A stretch of DNA of 64,000 bases, from positions 248,001 through 312,000 of the forward strand of contig JAUIIA010000001.1 of assembly GCA_030432025.1 (NCBI GenBank), read 5' to 3'. Position numbers and translations under genes: made by a program. Origin of the DNA: Alphaproteobacteria bacterium. GTDB lineage: Bacteria; Pseudomonadota; Alphaproteobacteria; Micavibrionales; Micavibrionaceae. This document shows positions 53,701 to 60,787 of this stretch, piece by piece (within the stretch, counting starts at the first letter, position 1; every line of letters begins with the position of its first letter). A model generated the notes under the pieces. It had not been told where the DNA came from. It did not search any database and saw nothing but the letters and a program-made list of their open reading frames with translations.

Positions 53701-55082
53701 GTGGTGTGTTCTCCAAACCCGGTATGTACACAGCCGGTGCAGGTCTTGGTATTTATGGTGCAGGTGCCGGTATCAACGCCGCATTCGGTGATGATGACGG
53801 CACTTGGGTTGGTAACGGCCTTGAGACTATCGGTAGAGTTCCGGCCAACATCGGCCTGACGGGCGCGAACTTCGTTGCAGATGGTGCATTTGACTTGGTA
53901 TCGCTTGCAACGACCGGGGAACAAACAGATCTTGGTAACCCGCTTTTCGAGGTGGGTCTCGACTTCATCAACCATGAGGACATTACGCCGACCGATGTGC
54001 GTGAAGCCCTTTCAGGCAGACGCATGGTCGACGGCAGAGTTTTCGACAATCTAAGCCCGAGCGAACAGAACGCCATGATTGAGCGTATAATCGCTGCGGA
54101 AGATTATAGCGAAGAAACAGTTAACAGAATTTACACTGAGGCGGTTCTTGGTGCCCCTGTAACGCCGTCTTCTCCACCGGGTCGTACAACAGGTCAACCA
54201 CAAGGACAGCCACAAGGACAGCCACAAGGCCAACCACAGGGCCAACCTCAAGGCAGCCCACAAACACGCCGCACTCCTTCAGGACAGGATCAAAGCGGCT
54301 GGGATGCTGCAGGTGACGTCTTGAGCACTGTCGGTAACTCGGCATTTGGCTGGCTCGGCGAAGGCACAACATCCTCAATCGGCAGAATGCTGTCCAGTAC
54401 AGCGGACTGGTTCGGTGGATTCTTTAACAAACTTGCCAGCGGCCAGGTCCGTAATGGTGAAAAATGGCTTGCTGGTGGTATCGGCTTTATCGCAGCCCTT
54501 ATCGGCGGCCCGATGATTACAAAAGCACTCGGTATGGAAGGCGTTCCGTTCGTGGGTCTTATTATTGCCGGTCTGATCTTCGGATTTGGCGGTGGCTTTG
54601 CCCATGATTACATGACGGGACAGGGAAGCGGCAGACATAGACCAGACAGAGACAGAACACCTACTCCGCCTGCAGACCATACAGGTGCAGCGAACCCGAC
54701 AAGATTGTCCACTGATAACGCAAACACCCAAGACTGGGATGCGATCAGAGCCGGTGTTTCCGGTACGCCCGGAAAATTTGCAGTGCAAATGTCTATGGAT
54801 ACAGATAGAGAGAGTTTCGTAGACCTCAGAGTTTTGACAACAGCTGAAGTTTCAGCTTTGGGTTCAAACGCACAGACTATTATCGAGGACGCCAGAAATG
54901 AAGGCCGTTTCATCCCTAACGAATATCTTGAAGCCAGACGTCTGGACAAGTTTGAAAACTGGGAGTTTACAGCGGCTGAAACAGGCACTATTCCTGTTAC
55001 AGGTGAAGCAGAAGCACTGGTTATTGCACAAGGTCCGGGTGGCGCAGGCAACTACGTTGTTCTGGAACTCGATCAGCCATAA
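50781..55082 (+). CDS. Giant Gly-rich protein of unknown function (1433 aa)
   Basis: There is no signal peptide and no recognised family. The features seen are: a charged N-terminus; Gly/Ala-rich hydrophobic segments at about 305-325, 343-365 and 980-1003; a Thr/Pro-rich linker (about 405-450); a long soluble middle (460-970); a GQPQ tandem repeat (1138-1161); two adjacent transmembrane-like helices (about 1228-1246 and 1254-1273); and a small C-terminal domain. The Gly-zipper segments and style recall large phage internal or tape-measure-like and toxin-translocating proteins, but that is only an impression. AGA for Arg and ACA for Thr look more frequent than in neighbouring housekeeping genes. 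A GAGGGTG ribosome-binding site precedes the ATG. CtrA-type boxes lie upstream and downstream. Confidence 0.85.
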   Translation: MVTTAEIQQRMREAERRRRSTYEDLMASGAFDPYIHEFDASTYDTAGLTLDDTPISVVNAGELNEVDAQAYTAGPASEAETYLAPGLRGGRGLVETQISDNDTYNMWSQTGYYSEHFRSEEEGGTELGDIEESLENNAEFRASWIHATREVYEMHYGREIPSDWGQAEIAEWGLDYMREFNGALVTLDVEALGLHGGMTNIAMKVHGGTDAQKQAFGFLMDSLDEASITRSGALSFAGNLLVDPTTYIGIGTFGAGTAAAQGTKVAARQGIRMAVRQSMQQGLRAGIATGIRQTGRRVVQSRMGRAALIAGAEGAVYGVAADANMQSVNISMGRQDSYSFAQAGVSAGFGFAAGGLLGGGIVGASPYIGRGAKAIVRPLNNRVIRPASSYLRGSGSRMSGLGSGFRRTANPDGVTTPRMDTTPPRTNTTPPPVDEAASRVDVDGSTTRTTNGPEGRVDGELGSSTPFDGGGTRTGFAARPASSATTPSGIDIPDYRQGTNWMSYWLKRSWNPYTLFTKWTNANPRSAPVNANPVLRPLIEAVDKSMDAHGLAPAIKALQSDIDVLSRQLKATPGDRARILADIDARVARFATDNDAALRAFEADVTAIKNHVETTYVTKAEYRAAHGLSDTDPLPRGMEFVMDTPDGRKTGLVHNTDSGSVLFSHRDAVLDYLTDMGNVSRHLRKPDFGDEGARIRGLAGITDPHKTATEISNSLNKIYEMADGNIARMDPSGRLAQETEILERTLHEGYYNPYSRRGKVGDSNIEHPWQQLEDRFRKYMNDKGDNVDWGVQPAKGFADDLIAIYDRGFDHEALYTVRYLRLKRGNGGLETYPKDLVSLLQANKRYGVDPHFTKWADAIGEAADTTKVPGHVLHPFAPGRAPEKHYAEAGYFYRFARRYRGTGSIATPAKITLVREGILHPAAKAFYYFTGAKKSVVKEGRLDDYFRVSPVYMEGDLGLWNNPVRRAAGRILTGGVFSKPGMYTAGAGLGIYGAGAGINAAFGDDDGTWVGNGLETIGRVPANIGLTGANFVADGAFDLVSLATTGEQTDLGNPLFEVGLDFINHEDITPTDVREALSGRRMVDGRVFDNLSPSEQNAMIERIIAAEDYSEETVNRIYTEAVLGAPVTPSSPPGRTTGQPQGQPQGQPQGQPQGQPQGSPQTRRTPSGQDQSGWDAAGDVLSTVGNSAFGWLGEGTTSSIGRMLSSTADWFGGFFNKLASGQVRNGEKWLAGGIGFIAALIGGPMITKALGMEGVPFVGLIIAGLIFGFGGGFAHDYMTGQGSGRHRPDRDRTPTPPADHTGAANPTRLSTDNANTQDWDAIRAGVSGTPGKFAVQMSMDTDRESFVDLRVLTTAEVSALGSNAQTIIEDARNEGRFIPNEYLEARRLDKFENWEFTAAETGTIPVTGEAEALVIAQGPGGAGNYVVLELDQP
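54192..54263 (+). repeat. 12-bp tandem repeat encoding Gly-Gln-Pro-Gln
   Basis: Five 12-bp units (GGN CAR CCN CAR) at 54192-54251 encode GQPQ five times; a sixth, degenerate unit reads GSPQ. Third-position changes between units show that the repeat is not freshly copied. It forms a flexible linker between the soluble part and the C-terminal membrane segments of the giant protein. Repeat number is a likely site of strain variation. Confidence 0.85.
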
Positions 55083-55086
55083 GGCG

Positions 55087-55242
55087 ATGCCTGTGCGTTT
55101 AAAGCGCATACCTCTTTCCCCAGCTTTCCGTAAATGTTATGATTTTAGCGTGGAGAAGTGTATCCACACTCAATTCTGCGTGCCCTCCTTATTGTATTCC
55201 TTGAGCACTACGCTCGCAATCCGCACTGAAAAACCGTTATGA
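55087..55242 (+). other. Possible 51-codon ORF linked to the next start by ATGA
   Basis: An ATG at 55087, just after the stop of the giant gene, opens a 51-codon frame that ends in TGA overlapping the start at 55239. The peptide has no recognisable features and the ribosome-binding site is poor (AAGGCG directly adjacent). It may serve as a coupling ORF, because the next gene has no ribosome-binding site of its own. Confidence 0.25.
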
Positions 55243-55607
55243 GTGACGATTCAGACGATATAAAGAAAGAAAGTATTAAAGGTGCGTTCCGGCCGGGCGA
55301 AGCCAATGAAAAGCCACCTCTATTTCTACCGGATGAGATGGACATATACTGTAACAAGCTGACCATGGAAACCTTCATTTTCCATGGAAAAACAATAGAT
55401 TACGACAACCTAGATCATATGGTTTACGACCCGAAGGACTATAGTGTCGATGTCCACCTCAAAAACGGGATGGTTTATGATTTAGGGGTAAAAATCCAAT
55501 GGATCATTCGCCCATACTTCACCAAGGCCGACGAGGTACAGATTGTTCAAACCAAGGATGGAGAGGCCATAAACGGCACATTCATCCCAATTAAGCATAA
55601 AAGTTAA
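55239..55607 (+). CDS. Small hypothetical protein, paralogue A
   Basis: 122 residues, acidic N-terminus (SDDSDDIKKE), soluble. Residues 45-122 align by eye with the end of the protein at 55764: FIFHGKTIDYD against VLFHNRPFKHD, LKNGMVYDLG against LDNGDIRDAG, and GTFIPIKHKS against GSYVPLIIHKT. The two are paralogues of an unrecognised small beta-rich family. The start context CCGTTATGA is identical at both genes. Confidence 0.72.
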   Translation: MSDDSDDIKKESIKGAFRPGEANEKPPLFLPDEMDIYCNKLTMETFIFHGKTIDYDNLDHMVYDPKDYSVDVHLKNGMVYDLGVKIQWIIRPYFTKADEVQIVQTKDGEAINGTFIPIKHKS

Positions 55608-55618
55608 TTTTTCGTTAA
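55604..55618. promoter_or_regulatory. CtrA-type box upstream of paralogue B
   Basis: TTAATTTTTCGTTAA is an exact TTAA-N7-TTAA match. Its first TAA is the stop codon of paralogue A. It lies 52 bp upstream of the -35 of the promoter at 55670. Confidence 0.5.
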
Positions 55619-55669
55619 CAAAAACCGTGCAATCCACGGGTAAAGCATTGATAAATAAAGATAATTTAA

Positions 55670-55699
55670 TTGACGAGCGAGCGCACAGAATGGTAGTAT
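55670..55699 (+). promoter_or_regulatory. Sigma-70-type promoter of paralogue B
   Basis: TTGACG at 55670-55675, an 18-bp spacer, and TAGTAT at 55694-55699. The 9-bp sequence ATTTAATTG occurs at 55664 and again at 55698, bracketing the promoter, and could be a repressor site. Confidence 0.5.
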
Positions 55700-55725
55700 T
55701 TAATTGTAGAAGGCGAGTAAGGGTG

Positions 55726-55767
55726 ATGTGGCCTTTCCAGAAAAATATGGGTATACTGCCGTTATGA
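55726..55767 (+). other. Possible 13-codon coupling ORF before paralogue B
   Basis: An ATG at 55726 after AAGGG opens MWPFQKNMGILPL, whose TGA overlaps the ATG at 55764. This is the third ATGA junction with no independent ribosome-binding site in the cluster. Alternatively paralogue B itself starts at the GTG at 55728. Confidence 0.3.
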
Positions 55768-56129
55768 CAGAAGAACCCCAGGAAAATACAGAACCTAAGA
55801 AAGTCGGAAACTTAACAGACTTTGTTTACGGTACCGATGGCACAGGCTTTCTGGACATTGAAGTTGCCGTTAACGAAAAAGGTAAAGTTGTACTTTTCCA
55901 CAACCGCCCGTTCAAACATGACATTTCATGGTTTGAGTTTGATCTGGGCACAAACAAGCTCGATTTCGTGCTTGATAATGGCGATATTCGCGATGCAGGC
56001 CTACCTTTAGGCCGTGATGTTGCCAAATACATGCAGAACAGTCATCAAATTTTGATGGTCCTGTTAAACGATGAAACAGGTGAAGCAAAAGAAGGGAGTT
56101 ACGTACCGTTAATAATTCATAAGACTTAA
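55764..56129 (+). CDS. Small hypothetical protein, paralogue B
   Basis: 121 residues from the ATG at 55764; a GTG at 55728 would add 12. The N-terminus is acidic (TEEPQENTEPKK). The body is rich in beta-strand-forming residues and is homologous by eye to paralogue A at 55239, most clearly in the last 80 residues. No known family, signal peptide or membrane segment is seen. It has its own promoter and a CtrA-type box upstream. Confidence 0.72.
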   Translation: MTEEPQENTEPKKVGNLTDFVYGTDGTGFLDIEVAVNEKGKVVLFHNRPFKHDISWFEFDLGTNKLDFVLDNGDIRDAGLPLGRDVAKYMQNSHQILMVLLNDETGEAKEGSYVPLIIHKT

Positions 56130-56158
56130 CCGTTCTTTAATAAAAACTGCGTTAGAAT
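56126..56158 (+). promoter_or_regulatory. CtrA-type box and -10 upstream of the SGGIYDT protein
   Basis: TTAACCGTTCTTTAA at 56126-56140 is an exact TTAA-N7-TTAA box and also starts TTAACC, as preferred CtrA sites do. TAGAAT at 56153-56158 is a plausible -10, with the -35 position inside the box. This is the best CtrA site in the window. Confidence 0.65.
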
Positions 56159-56197
56159 AGAAACAACAAAAAATAAACATTAGAGGAGTGTGAACTT

Positions 56198-56443
56198 ATG
56201 TCAGGTGGCATTTACGATACATCAGGTGGAATTTACGATACATTCGTAAATAACGCGAACGAAGTCAGCGAAGAGAGCGTTGGCATGGCCGTTACAGGGA
56301 TAAGAATTTTCGAAGATGGTTCTGAGCCATCATATCTTCAAGCATCAATCAGCACAGCAGTGGAAAATCGTTTGGGTAACGATGCACTAGACGTCGATAC
56401 ACCAGCCGGAACAGACCATATAGCCAAACACGATTTTGTTTAG
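56198..56443 (+). CDS. Small protein with tandem SGGIYDT repeat
   Basis: 81 residues. Residues 2-15 are two copies of SGGIYDT, with 21-bp DNA copies that differ at one position (GGC against GGA), so the duplication looks recent. The rest is polar and acidic (VSEESVGMAVTGIRIFEDGSEPSY). No family is recognised. The GAGGAG ribosome-binding site is strong and the predicted CtrA-dependent promoter lies 40 bp upstream, so it is probably a well-expressed, cell-cycle-timed gene. Confidence 0.72.
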   Translation: MSGGIYDTSGGIYDTFVNNANEVSEESVGMAVTGIRIFEDGSEPSYLQASISTAVENRLGNDALDVDTPAGTDHIAKHDFV

Positions 56444-56446
56444 GTC

Positions 56447-56965
56447 TTAACCACACCAGATTTTTACAATCTGATTTGATCTATCTAGGTTAATGTTCAC
56501 ACGTGTTGGATTGTAATCCTGAGTATACATCTCATCTGGTCTAAGTATTCGATAAGGACGCTCCGTTGTTGAAGCGTCCTTAATATTTTGGGCAACGGAA
56601 TCGTCATAGACTTCGCCAACAAACTGAGCGAAATCACATTTCACATCTTTGGGCGGATTCGGAACACGAGCCTCCCTCTTCCCTCCGGCGGCTGTCTGCT
56701 TAATCACATCCAGCATCGGCATATCCTCGAGAACAGGACGTGTTCTCTCGCTGGTCGTAGTTGTTGGCACCACGGCCTCACGATCTGTCTCCACGATCGT
56801 ATTGTCATTCTTGAATAACCCTACAATCATACCCAGACAGACAACGAGCGCGACAATGACCAAAAACAGCGCGGGGTTCTGCGCCTTGGGGATTTTGGAT
56901 TCGGTCAGAACCGGTCCTTTTTGCGGACGGTCCTGGGGCTGTTCTGTTTGCTCTTCCTCGGTCAT
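56447..56965 (-). CDS. Membrane-anchored I78-family-like protein
   Basis: 172 residues. An acidic, Gln-rich cytoplasmic N-terminus (1-30), one transmembrane helix (about 31-50, ALFLVIVALVVCLGMIVGLF), a Thr/Pro linker, and a C-terminal domain (about 108-172) beginning CDFAQFVGE and ending RILRPDEMYTQDYNPTRVNI and VKIWCG. This closely follows the peptidase inhibitor I78 pattern (RxxRPGDxxTxDYxPxRLN ... CG). Inhibitor activity against serine peptidases is known for the family; here it is inference. The fold is normally periplasmic, consistent with the anchor. Confidence 0.72.
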   Translation of the reverse strand: MTEEEQTEQPQDRPQKGPVLTESKIPKAQNPALFLVIVALVVCLGMIVGLFKNDNTIVETDREAVVPTTTTSERTRPVLEDMPMLDVIKQTAAGGKREARVPNPPKDVKCDFAQFVGEVYDDSVAQNIKDASTTERPYRILRPDEMYTQDYNPTRVNINLDRSNQIVKIWCG

Positions 56966-57062
56966 AAAAATAGATTAGCCCCCCTTCCCCATTCACGCAA
57001 ATCCATTTTGCACCGCGCATATCGCTTGCTTTTCGGCCCCAGCTTTCGTATTTCTTTCCTCC

Positions 57063-58883
57063 ATGAGCAAACCAGAAACAAAACCCCTAGCGCAAATTCG
57101 CAACTTCGCGATTATCGCCCATATCGACCACGGCAAAAGCACACTGGCCGACCGCTTGATCCAGACATGCGGCGGGCTGGAAGAACGCGAGATGTCCGAA
57201 CAGGTTCTGGACAACACCGATATCGAGCGTGAGCGCGGCATCACAATCAAGGCGCAGACCGTGCGCCTAGCCTATACTGCAAAGGACGGCATCGAATATC
57301 AATTCAACCTGATGGACACGCCGGGGCACGTGGACTTCTCTTATGAGGTCTCCCGCTCCCTTGCATCCTGTGAAGGGTCATTGCTGGTGGTGGATGCATC
57401 ACAAGGGGTGGAAGCACAAACGCTGGCCAATGTTTATCAAGCGCTGGATAACGACCACGAAATCGTGCCCGTCATTAACAAAATCGATCTGCCCGCCGCC
57501 GACCCTGAAAAGGTGAAAGCCGAAGTCGAAGATGTGATCGGCCTTGATTGCTCTGACGCGATCGAAGCCTCCGCCAAGACAGGTGCGGGTATCGAAGAGT
57601 TGCTGGAAAAAATCGTGACGATCCTGCCGCCGCCGAAGGAAGGCGATGCGGATGCACCGACGAAAGCCCTGCTGGTGGATAGCTGGTATGACGCTTATCT
57701 TGGGGTTGTGGTGCTGGTGCGTGTGATTGACGGCTATTTGCGCAAAGACCAGAAGATCCAGTTCATGTCCAACAAGGCCGTACGCATTATCGACCGTGTG
57801 GGTATGTTCACCCCGAAGAAAGTGGAGCTGGACGCGCTCGGCCCCGGTGAGATGGGCTTTATCACCGCGTCGATCAAAGATATTTCTGAAACCAATGTCG
57901 GCGACACGATCACGGATGAGAAAAAACCGTGTGAAAGCGCCCTGCCTGGCTTTAAGCCTTCCATCCCGATGGTGTTTTGCTCGCTTTACCCTGCCGATGC
58001 GGGCGACTTTGAAAAGCTGCGCGATTCCTTGGGTAAAATCCGTTTGAACGATGCATCCATGCATTACGAGATGGAAAGCAGCCAAGCGCTTGGCCTCGGT
58101 TTCCGTTGTGGCTTCCTTGGCTTGCTTCATATGGAGATTATTCAGGAACGGCTGGAGCGTGAGTTTGACCTCGACCTGATCCCGACGGCGCCGAGCGTGG
58201 TGTACAAAGTTAATCTGACCAACGGCGAGCAGATCGAGCTGTATAACCCTGTCGATTTGCCTGATGTTGTGAAAATCGAATCCATCGAAGAACCATGGAT
58301 CAAGGCGACGATCCTTGTGCCCGACGAATATCTGGGCGGCTTGCTACAGCTCTGTCAGGACCGTCGCGGTGTGCAGATCGACCTGACTTACGCGGGTGGC
58401 CGCGCGATGCTGGTTTACCGCCTGCCGCTGAACGAAGTGGTATTTGATTTCTATGACCGTCTGAAGTCGATCTCCAAAGGTTATGCGTCGTTCGATTACG
58501 AGCTGGACGGGTACGGCGAGAACGATCTGGTGAAGTTGGAAATCCGCGTGAACGAAGAGCCCGTCGATGCGCTGGCGATGATCGTCCACCGCTCAAACGC
58601 CGAGTCACGCGGCCGCGGCATGTGTGAGCGTCTAAAAGATTTGATCCCGCGCCAGATGTTCAAAATCGCCATTCAGGCCGCAATCGGCGGCAAGATTATC
58701 GCCCGTGAAAATGTCAGCGCCCTGCGTAAAGACGTGACGGCGAAATGTTACGGCGGTGACATCACCCGTAAGAAGAAACTGCTGGAGAAGCAGAAAAAAG
58801 GTAAAGCCAAAATGCGCCAGTACGGCAACGTCGAAATCCCGCAAAGCGCGTTTATCGCCGCGCTTAAAATGGGGGATGAGTGA
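57063..58883 (+). CDS. lepA: Elongation factor 4 (LepA), ribosomal back-translocase GTPase
   Basis: 606 residues. G1 [10 protein letters not shown], switch [14 protein letters not shown] and G4 NKIDLPAA in the N-terminal GTPase domain; EF-G-like domains follow, and the C-terminal LepA-specific domain is present ([20 protein letters not shown]). It acts on stalled ribosomes. Its last codons (GGG GAT GAG TGA) carry the ribosome-binding site of the next gene and give the C-terminus GDE. Confidence 0.97.
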   Translation: MSKPETKPLAQIRNFAIIAHIDHGKSTLADRLIQTCGGLEEREMSEQVLDNTDIERERGITIKAQTVRLAYTAKDGIEYQFNLMDTPGHVDFSYEVSRSLASCEGSLLVVDASQGVEAQTLANVYQALDNDHEIVPVINKIDLPAADPEKVKAEVEDVIGLDCSDAIEASAKTGAGIEELLEKIVTILPPPKEGDADAPTKALLVDSWYDAYLGVVVLVRVIDGYLRKDQKIQFMSNKAVRIIDRVGMFTPKKVELDALGPGEMGFITASIKDISETNVGDTITDEKKPCESALPGFKPSIPMVFCSLYPADAGDFEKLRDSLGKIRLNDASMHYEMESSQALGLGFRCGFLGLLHMEIIQERLEREFDLDLIPTAPSVVYKVNLTNGEQIELYNPVDLPDVVKIESIEEPWIKATILVPDEYLGGLLQLCQDRRGVQIDLTYAGGRAMLVYRLPLNEVVFDFYDRLKSISKGYASFDYELDGYGENDLVKLEIRVNEEPVDALAMIVHRSNAESRGRGMCERLKDLIPRQMFKIAIQAAIGGKIIARENVSALRKDVTAKCYGGDITRKKKLLEKQKKGKAKMRQYGNVEIPQSAFIAALKMGDE

Positions 58884-59263
58884 TGAACCAGCCCGCGCAA
58901 ATTCCCGTCTTTCATGTGAAGACCATGCGCGAGGCGTTGGCATTTTATGACGATGTTCTGGACTTCACGAAGGATTGGGAATGGCAGCATGAAGACAATC
59001 TTCCGATTTTTGCTTCTGTCACCCGCGGCACGCACACGCTCTATCTCACCGAACATGAAGAATGCACCGCGGGCGGTTTAGCGTATCTATATCTACAAAC
59101 CCCCGATGATGTGAATGCTCTGGCCGACGAGACCAAACGTCGCGGCGGAACAGCCGATTACGGCCCTATCGACCAGCCATGGAAAGTCCGCGAATACCAG
59201 ATCACCGATCCATTCGGTAACAAGCTCCGCTTCGGTGGTGTTTTGAAAGAAGGAGATGAGTAA
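58883..59263 (+). CDS. VOC-superfamily (glyoxalase-like) protein
   Basis: 126 residues, two betaalphabetabetabeta halves: FHVKTMREALAFYDDVLDF at the start, and VREYQITDPFGNKLRFGG, the family's closing motif, at the end. The metal-binding or substrate residues cannot be assigned; small bleomycin-resistance-type and glyoxalase-type proteins look alike. I use the ATG at 58883, which overlaps the lepA stop; a GTG at 58880 is adjacent. It ends in GDE. Confidence 0.85.
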   Translation: MNQPAQIPVFHVKTMREALAFYDDVLDFTKDWEWQHEDNLPIFASVTRGTHTLYLTEHEECTAGGLAYLYLQTPDDVNALADETKRRGGTADYGPIDQPWKVREYQITDPFGNKLRFGGVLKEGDE

Positions 59264-59271
59264 TCGGACGC

Positions 59272-59481
59272 GTGTTGAAAATCTTTGCAGGATTTTTGGC
59301 CTTAACCTTGATTGTGGCTGTGGTCGCCTATGTGGCCTATACGGAGACCCGTCCCGAGCGTCGCATATTGGTTGAGGAAAATTACGTACCGCCCAAACGC
59401 CAGCAAGCCGCGCAGCCCACGCCCGCTCCAGCCCTGCAGGACACAGATGAGACAATGACCCCGATGCCGGGGGATGAATAA
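59272..59481 (+). CDS. Small single-pass membrane protein
   Basis: 69 residues: one N-terminal hydrophobic helix (about 4-24) and a Pro/Gln/Ala-rich tail (YVPPKRQQAAQPTPAPA) that would lie outside the cytoplasm. The start is a GTG at 59272. Its TAA overlaps the next ATG (TAATG) and it ends in PGDE. No known family. Confidence 0.6.
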   Translation: MLKIFAGFLALTLIVAVVAYVAYTETRPERRILVEENYVPPKRQQAAQPTPAPALQDTDETMTPMPGDE

Positions 59482-60362
59482 TGCGCCGCCCTGTCATTCT
59501 TGATGGTGGCATGGGACGCGAGCTGGAGCGTATAGGCGCGCCGTTCCGCCAGCCCGAATGGTCTGCCCTCGCCCTGATCGAAACGCCCGACCTGGTTCTC
59601 AAAGCCCACCAAGCCTTCATCGATAGCGGTGCGGATATCATCACTACAAACAGCTATGCCGTTGTGCCCTTTCATATCGGGCAGGAGATTTTTGACGCGC
59701 ACGGGCGGGATTTGATCGCGCTGTCGGGTAAGCTGGCGCGTGAAGCTGCGGATGCGGCCGAGGGAGATGTGCAGGTCGCGGGATGTATTCCGCCGATGTT
59801 CGGGTCATATCAGCCCGATCTTTTTGACGCGGTGAAGGCCACGCCCATCATCAGCGCATTTTTCGAAGAACAAGCGCCGTATGTCGATTTATGGCTGGCG
59901 GAAACGCTGTCCTCCAAAGCGGAGGCCGAAGCGGTGTGCAAAGCCTATGAAGGCCGCAAGAAACCGCTATGGCTGGCGTTCTGCCTCGCCGAAGATGACC
60001 CGCGTAAACTGCGCTCGGGCGAGGATATAGCCGATATCATTGCTTACACGTTGAACGAAACGCCCGCGCAAGCGGTGCTGTTCAATTGCTGCGCGATCGA
60101 GGATATCGAGGATGCGGTCACGCTGGCGCGGGGCATTGCCCCCTCCCCCGATGATCTGTTGATCGGCGCATACCCCAACGCCTTTACCAAGACGGGCATT
60201 ACGGGCGCGAATGAAGAATTGACGGCATTGCGGGACGAGATTACGCCTGCGTTCTACGCCCGCTACGCAAAATTGTGGGCGGACGCGGGCGCTGATATAC
60301 TCGGCGGATGTTGTGGAATTTCACCTGCGCATATCAAAGCGCTTAAGGATGGGGATGAGTGA
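59481..60362 (+). CDS. Homocysteine S-methyltransferase family protein
   Basis: 293 residues, (beta/alpha)8 barrel. It starts with ILDGGMGRELERIGAP, and zinc ligands are visible in FNCC (about 197-200) and GGCCG (about 280-284). The family transfers a methyl group from S-methylmethionine or a similar donor to homocysteine. The specific donor cannot be told. It ends in DGDE and is coupled to the DUF3592 gene. Confidence 0.88.
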   Translation: MRRPVILDGGMGRELERIGAPFRQPEWSALALIETPDLVLKAHQAFIDSGADIITTNSYAVVPFHIGQEIFDAHGRDLIALSGKLAREAADAAEGDVQVAGCIPPMFGSYQPDLFDAVKATPIISAFFEEQAPYVDLWLAETLSSKAEAEAVCKAYEGRKKPLWLAFCLAEDDPRKLRSGEDIADIIAYTLNETPAQAVLFNCCAIEDIEDAVTLARGIAPSPDDLLIGAYPNAFTKTGITGANEELTALRDEITPAFYARYAKLWADAGADILGGCCGISPAHIKALKDGDE

Positions 60363-60787
60363 TGGGGTTTCAATTGAAAATGTTTGTGCTTTATGCGTTC
60401 GTTTTATGGGCGTTTGGAGGATATGTATATTTCAAAGAAAAATTTGTTTATTCGAACTGGACAGAGGTTCAAGGCGAAATCACAGAGGTAGAGACATACC
60501 AACAAAAAGACAAACGTTCCGATGAGATGAAAGACGTTTACGACTTTACAGTAACTTATACGTATGAAGATCAGCAGAACACAGTTAGCAAGACGGCGTT
60601 CTCAGGAAAACCAAAGTTCAAAATAGGGGATCCTTACCCTGTGCGTGTTAATCCAGCGAATCCAGAAGAAACAAGAGTTTCTGTAGGTAGTGCATATTTT
60701 TTAGTAATGGTTTGTGCTGTTAGTGGCTTGCTCTTCTTCGTGACAGGTTCTTTTGCATTTTTTAGAAAACGTAAATCAATACCATGA
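60362..60787 (+). CDS. DUF3592 family membrane protein
   Basis: 141 residues. Two transmembrane helices (about 5-22 and 110-132) flank an external beta domain with the family signatures NWTEVQGEITEVE, VTYTYEDQ and YPVRVNPANPEETRV. DUF3592 proteins are widespread and uncharacterised. The ATG at 60362 overlaps the upstream stop; 60359 is also an ATG. The base composition is lower in GC than the genes on either side. Confidence 0.8.
   Translation: MGFQLKMFVLYAFVLWAFGGYVYFKEKFVYSNWTEVQGEITEVETYQQKDKRSDEMKDVYDFTVTYTYEDQQNTVSKTAFSGKPKFKIGDPYPVRVNPANPEETRVSVGSAYFLVMVCAVSGLLFFVTGSFAFFRKRKSIP

Noticed and set aside
54192-54263. Possible CRISPR-like repeat
   Set aside because: The 12-bp units are directly tandem, in frame, without spacers, and encode a GQPQ linker.
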